64,000 nucleotides of DNA from Euryodendron excelsum (lineage: Eukaryota; Streptophyta; Magnoliopsida; Ericales; Pentaphylacaceae): contig CM065382.1 of the NCBI GenBank assembly GCA_033060915.1, forward strand, positions 5,026,001-5,090,000, written 5' to 3'. The notes below the pieces were generated by a model. The model had not been told where the DNA came from. It saw nothing but the letters and a program-made list of their open reading frames with translations, and made no database searches. Shown piece by piece: positions 60,469-64,000 of the stretch (positions are counted from its first letter, which is position 1; each line of letters starts with the position of its first letter). The translations under genes and the position numbers were made by a program.

Positions 60469-62171
60469 ATGGGTTGTTTTCTTGAGTGTTTTGGGTCTTC
60501 GAAAGATCGGAAACGCCGTAATCAGAGGAAGAACAAGGTCCTCCCTCGAGACCAAGTAAGGCAATCTTTTAAGCTTGACCACTCTAGTTTTCCCATGTTT
60601 CTTTTCGTCTGTTTGGTTGCTCAGAAAGCGAAAGAAATAGTAATGAAAAGAAAATTCTGATGTATTCTGGGTTCCTTTTTTCTTTTTTTGTTTCCCAAAG
60701 ACCAACGGATCAAAACATTGTTGTTTGAGGACCAGTTGACCTGGTCTGTTTTTTCATGTCCCAAAATTTGGAAATTGTGAGGTCAATATGATTGATTTCT
60801 TCTATTTTTCTTTTCCAAAGTATTTCTCAGCAGCCAGTGTTCTTCTTAACATGTACTGCTCTGAAACTGAATTTAATACCTACATTTGTTGCAGAGACAT
60901 GGAAGCCATAAGCCTCTGCAACCTACTGTCTCTCCAGAACAGGACATCTCTTCAATACATGCAAACCTGATTCCAGAAGTGCCGTAAGTAATTAATTTTC
61001 CTAGGGCCCCTCTTAATTTTTTCCTTTTTGCCAAAGGAAAGAAATTGCCTGGTTGCCTTAATTCGTTTAGAGTTTGTGAAATTTTATGCATTTTGATTGT
61101 AGAGAGCATGAGGAGCAATTGAGCCCGATTACCAGAAGGAAAGTTACTTTTGATACAAATGTCAGGACCTATGAGCCCGTTTTAGTTCGTGAAAGCACTG
61201 AACTTTTACCAGAAAGCAATAAAGATGGTAAGAAGCAAGAGGAGGAAAATTTAGGAAAGTCGAGCCTCTCCCATTCGCTTTCTGAAGATGACTCTATAAC
61301 TTCAAGAGTTGAATCTTATCCTCCCAATCATAGGTATCAAAATGGCAGAGATAGTGATGATGAAGTGGAAGAATTTGAGTGGGAGAGTGATTTGGATAAT
61401 GAGGATGGTGATGATGTTGAAGAAGAAGACTACGGCAATTACGCTGAGGATGACAATGACAGAATTGTAGGCCAAGAAGTGTGGCCCGAGTTGATTCCAA
61501 CTGCATCGATGGAGTCAAGCACAGAAATGAGTGGTTTGGCTGAGCGAGAAGTGAAAGCAATTGGGTCAAATAGAAATGCTCGAGATAGGAGTGTTTATGT
61601 TCATTCTGTGTTGAACCCAGTAGAGAACCTCACTCAATGGAAAGCTGTGAAATCAAAAGGAACACCACCTTTTAAGCCTCAGAAGGAGAATTTCACAGTG
61701 GACCAAGAAACACCCCGTATTTCATTTAGCTATGAGCTGACTTTTCAGCAATCATCATTCAGTTTCAAGTCCAAATCTGTTCAATCCAAGAACCAAAATG
61801 AAGAAATAGCAGTTGATGCTAGTCTTTCCAATTGGTTGGTCTCTTCTGAAACCACACCCACCAATAAGACTAGCTTCGTTGGGTTTGAAACCATTACATC
61901 TGAGAGAAGCATGTCCCAGGGATCAAATTCAGTGATGAGCATAGAAGATAGACCAATTTTAGGTGCATTGACTGTGGAGGAGCTCAAACAGTTTTCAATG
62001 TCATCCTCACCAAAAAGGTCTCCTAGTCGGAGCCCTGACGAGATGCCTATAATAGGTACTGTTGGAACATATTGGAGTCACACAGGGCCAGCCAAGGATT
62101 CTGGCTCAGCCTCTTCCTACAAAGGCATACCAAACACAAACAACAAGTACAGAGAGGTATTTGTGAAGTGA
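60469..62171 (+). CDS. Uncharacterised acidic protein with an N-terminal acylation motif
   Basis: Exons 60469-60555, 60895-60983, 61103-62171 (GT-AG, phases 0 and 2), 414 residues. I know this as an uncharacterised plant family starting MGC.L.CFG..K.RKR; I cannot name a function. Residues 1-9 (MGCFLECFG) put Gly at 2 and Cys at 3 and 7, fitting N-myristoylation plus palmitoylation, followed by a strongly basic stretch (KDRKRRNQRKNK), which together suggest plasma-membrane attachment. Next come TRRKVTFDTNVRTYEPV and a very acidic segment (DDEVEEFEWESDLDNEDGDD, about 136-170). The Ser/Thr-rich C terminal half includes RPILGALTVEELKQFS, SSPKRSPSRSPDEMPIIGTV and YWSHT, blocks likely to be conserved. 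A plus-strand AATAAA at 62454-62459 is the probable poly-A signal. Confidence 0.88.
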
Positions 62172-62821
62172 AATTTCCTGTGTTATGTTTGCAATAGGTA
62201 ATGGTTTGCAGGATAAGAGAGTGAATTGCCAACTCTACCCATTCGAGACAAGCTTGGTGAGAGCTACCTTCCCAGTGCTGCTTGTGAGATGGCCTCAAGA
62301 GTGGTTTCTTTTGGATTTTGGAGGGGCGGGTTTGTCTGTTTTCAACACATTGCATTTGTTTTTATTTCTTCTTGTTTCGTGTTGTGAATTGAATGTGGTT
62401 GGGTGCAAAATTGTTTGTTTGTTGTAATTCCTTATTGTTTTGGTTTGATGTTCAATAAATTGAATCGATTTATTTACTCCTTATTTTTCCCATTTCTTCC
62501 TGATATCCTGTCTAGTTGAATATGATAATGATATATAGTATGTCTCGTATTATCATTAAGAGACATAATAATTTTCCTTGTCTTCTGAAAAATTTTGTAT
62601 TTATAGTATAATATCCAGTTACACATACCATGTATTTGTCAAGCGCATAATTGCAACAGCTTCCATTTCACTCACTGCTAGCAAATATGTAGCAAAACAC
62701 TCTTACTATGATATACAAATCACTCTGATATAATGCCCCCATAAAACAAACCAAGCAAAAGTAGTAGAATCTGAACAGAAAATTGTGAAAACGTGAGAGC
62801 TGAGGGAGCCCTGGAGGATGA
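62172..62821. other. Convergent 3' intergenic region acidic protein / CESA4
   Basis: 650 bp between the stop codons of the two convergent genes. It contains both 3' untranslated regions and no other recognised feature. Confidence 0.5.
62454..62459 (+). terminator. Poly-A signal AATAAA of the acidic-protein gene
   Basis: Canonical hexamer about 285 bases after the stop codon at 62171. Confidence 0.6.
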
Positions 62822-64000
62822 CTAGCACTCCACCCCACATTGTTTAAGTTTTGGACCTGTTTGCTTAGGCAGGAAAGGATCGATTCGAACCCAAATCAAT
62901 GAGAAGATTGAAGCCAGAAGAATTGACCAGAGCACGACAATTGTAGGAGTCCTGTTTTGCCTTCCCATCAAGCCCTTGAGGAAAGGATAGAGATGGACAA
63001 TGACCCAGAAGGCGAAAAACAGCTTCCCAAACAAAGGACCCCAAGAGCCGTACCCATTGTTGATGGCATCGGAGACTCCAGCTACAACTCCGACCATGTT
63101 CAAGATGATCAAGGTGGTTGGCGGGATGAGCAGGGTGGTCCACTTGAAGAGATAGAGCTCTCCAAACTCTGCATCGTCGGCTGCTTTTGCTGTCACGGTA
63201 AAGTTGGTGTCGACTCCGCCAAGGACCTTAAGGAGGCCTTGAAAGACAGCGAAGAGATGAGCCGAGACGCCACCAATAACCCAGAATTGTTCGTTTCGCC
63301 ACCAGTCCTGGATGCTAACACGACTCCACCGGAGCTCAAGCACGCCCGTTAAGATGATGGAGAGGAAAAGAGCCATGAACCATATGCTAGCAAAGTTGTT
63401 CAGCTGCACATAATAGTCAAGTCTGGTTAGAAACAGTTCTATCTCAAATGGCCTAATGAAATGGCCTACTTAAATACTTACAGTAGGAATGATGAATTTT
63501 CCGGTCAGAAGGCAGACGGCCGGAATTGTGCAGTAGGCAAGCAAAGGAATGGAAGTGAATGGGTAAACAATGGTGTTAATGTAGGCCAGCCTCTCCAGCC
63601 ATTTCAGCTTGCCTCCATAGCCATACCAAAGCGGGCAGTGCCGGCTGAGGAAAATCTCGACAGAGCCAAGAGCCCATCTCAAAACTTGGTGCAACCGATC
63701 TGAGAGATTGATCGGAGCCGACCCTTTAAAAGCGGGTCTCTCTGGCATGCAGTAAACTGACTTCCACCCTCTACAATGCATCTTGAATCCTGTCAATATA
63801 TCTTCTGTGACAGATCCATAAATCCATCCAATCTGTCAATCAAGAAAAACAATAAAAAAATATTGAAGAAATTAAGCTGAAGATACAAAGGAGCTTAGCA
63901 AAAATGGTCCTCACCTCTTTGCCCCATTCGGTTTTTTCTTCATAGCCGCAACTAATGACATGAATGGCTTCTTTGATGAGTGAAGTGCTGTTAGTCCCTT
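62822..64000 (-). CDS. CESA4: Cellulose synthase catalytic subunit, last three exons (partial)
   Basis: Plasma-membrane UDP-glucose beta-1,4-glucan synthase; three different CesA subunits form the rosette. Exons on the minus strand: a partial one reaching the edge (64000-63915, [19 protein letters not shown]), 63832-63482 and 63403-62822. Visible motifs are TED (VTEDIL, acceptor site), RGWKSVYC and QVLRW (the QxxRW glucan-binding motif). The C-terminal membrane helices run from [20 protein letters not shown] to the Cys-containing tail [16 protein letters not shown]. The ending CGVEC/CGVDC and FLPKQTGP are, as I remember, features of secondary-wall CESA4 (IRX5), so I favour that paralogue. The zinc finger, D,D,D motifs and first helices lie beyond the right edge. 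Confidence 0.93.

Overview
The window is nuclear DNA from a eudicot plant. All host genes have GT-AG introns, coding exons sit in AT-rich DNA, and the gene families are plant specific (MORF, CesA, NPF, plant mobile domain). A woody species is possible, but nothing here proves it. I found no rRNA, recognisable tRNA, CRISPR or bacterial-type features.

Layout: (1) 1-5441, minus: 5' part of a phospholipid:sterol acyltransferase gene (PSAT1), with a LINE fragment, a (CT)n tract and a 35-base poly-G run in its introns. (2) 5.6-14.6 kb: repeat-rich DNA with two foldback elements (about 6.34-6.94 and 7.36-8.12 kb), a decayed Ty1-copia element on the minus strand (8838 to about 12825) and part of a Ty3-gypsy-like LTR. 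(3) 14900-23944, plus: a 7-exon EXO84-type exocyst subunit. (4) 24691-29403, minus: 4-exon plastid RNA-editing factor MORF2; its large third intron holds a TIR element and four related hairpin-like repeats. (5) 31437-37645, plus: 13-exon BARD1 (RING, ePHD, two BRCT). (6) 37969-40875, minus: 4-exon NPF/PTR transporter (NPF5.2-like), with a duplicated and frameshifted copy of its promoter and first exon at 42.2-42.9 kb. (7) 43275-48076: a structurally complete Ty1-copia element (two 382-bp LTRs, PBS, PPT) with six in-frame stops. (8) 51064-53134, minus: a two-RRM, glycine-rich hnRNP-like gene. (9) 53416-58977: a 5.56-kb Mutator-like element with long TIRs and a perfect 9-bp target-site duplication. 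It carries a spliced plant-mobile-domain (PMD/MAIL-type) gene with three in-frame stops and no visible transposase. (10) 60469-62171, plus: an uncharacterised acidic protein with a predicted N-myristoylation/palmitoylation motif. (11) 62822-64000, minus: 3' exons of a cellulose synthase, best match CESA4.

Host genes come in convergent pairs (EXO84/MORF2, BARD1/NPF5, acidic protein/CESA4) and one divergent pair (MORF2/BARD1). From memory, PSAT1 and BARD1 are adjacent in Arabidopsis (At1g04010/At1g04020), and MORF2 lies beside a two-RRM gene (At2g33430/At2g33410). The window therefore looks like an ancestral gene block from which Arabidopsis kept different subsets on different chromosomes. The genes do not form one pathway.

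The most notable item is the PMD-carrying MULE with intact ends. After it come the NPF5 promoter/exon-1 duplication, whose second copy appears split by the copia insertion, the near-perfect long hairpin at 7.4-8.1 kb, and the hairpin family in the MORF2 intron. Splice sites were placed by reading GT/AG signals, reading frame and family similarity; nothing was computed.
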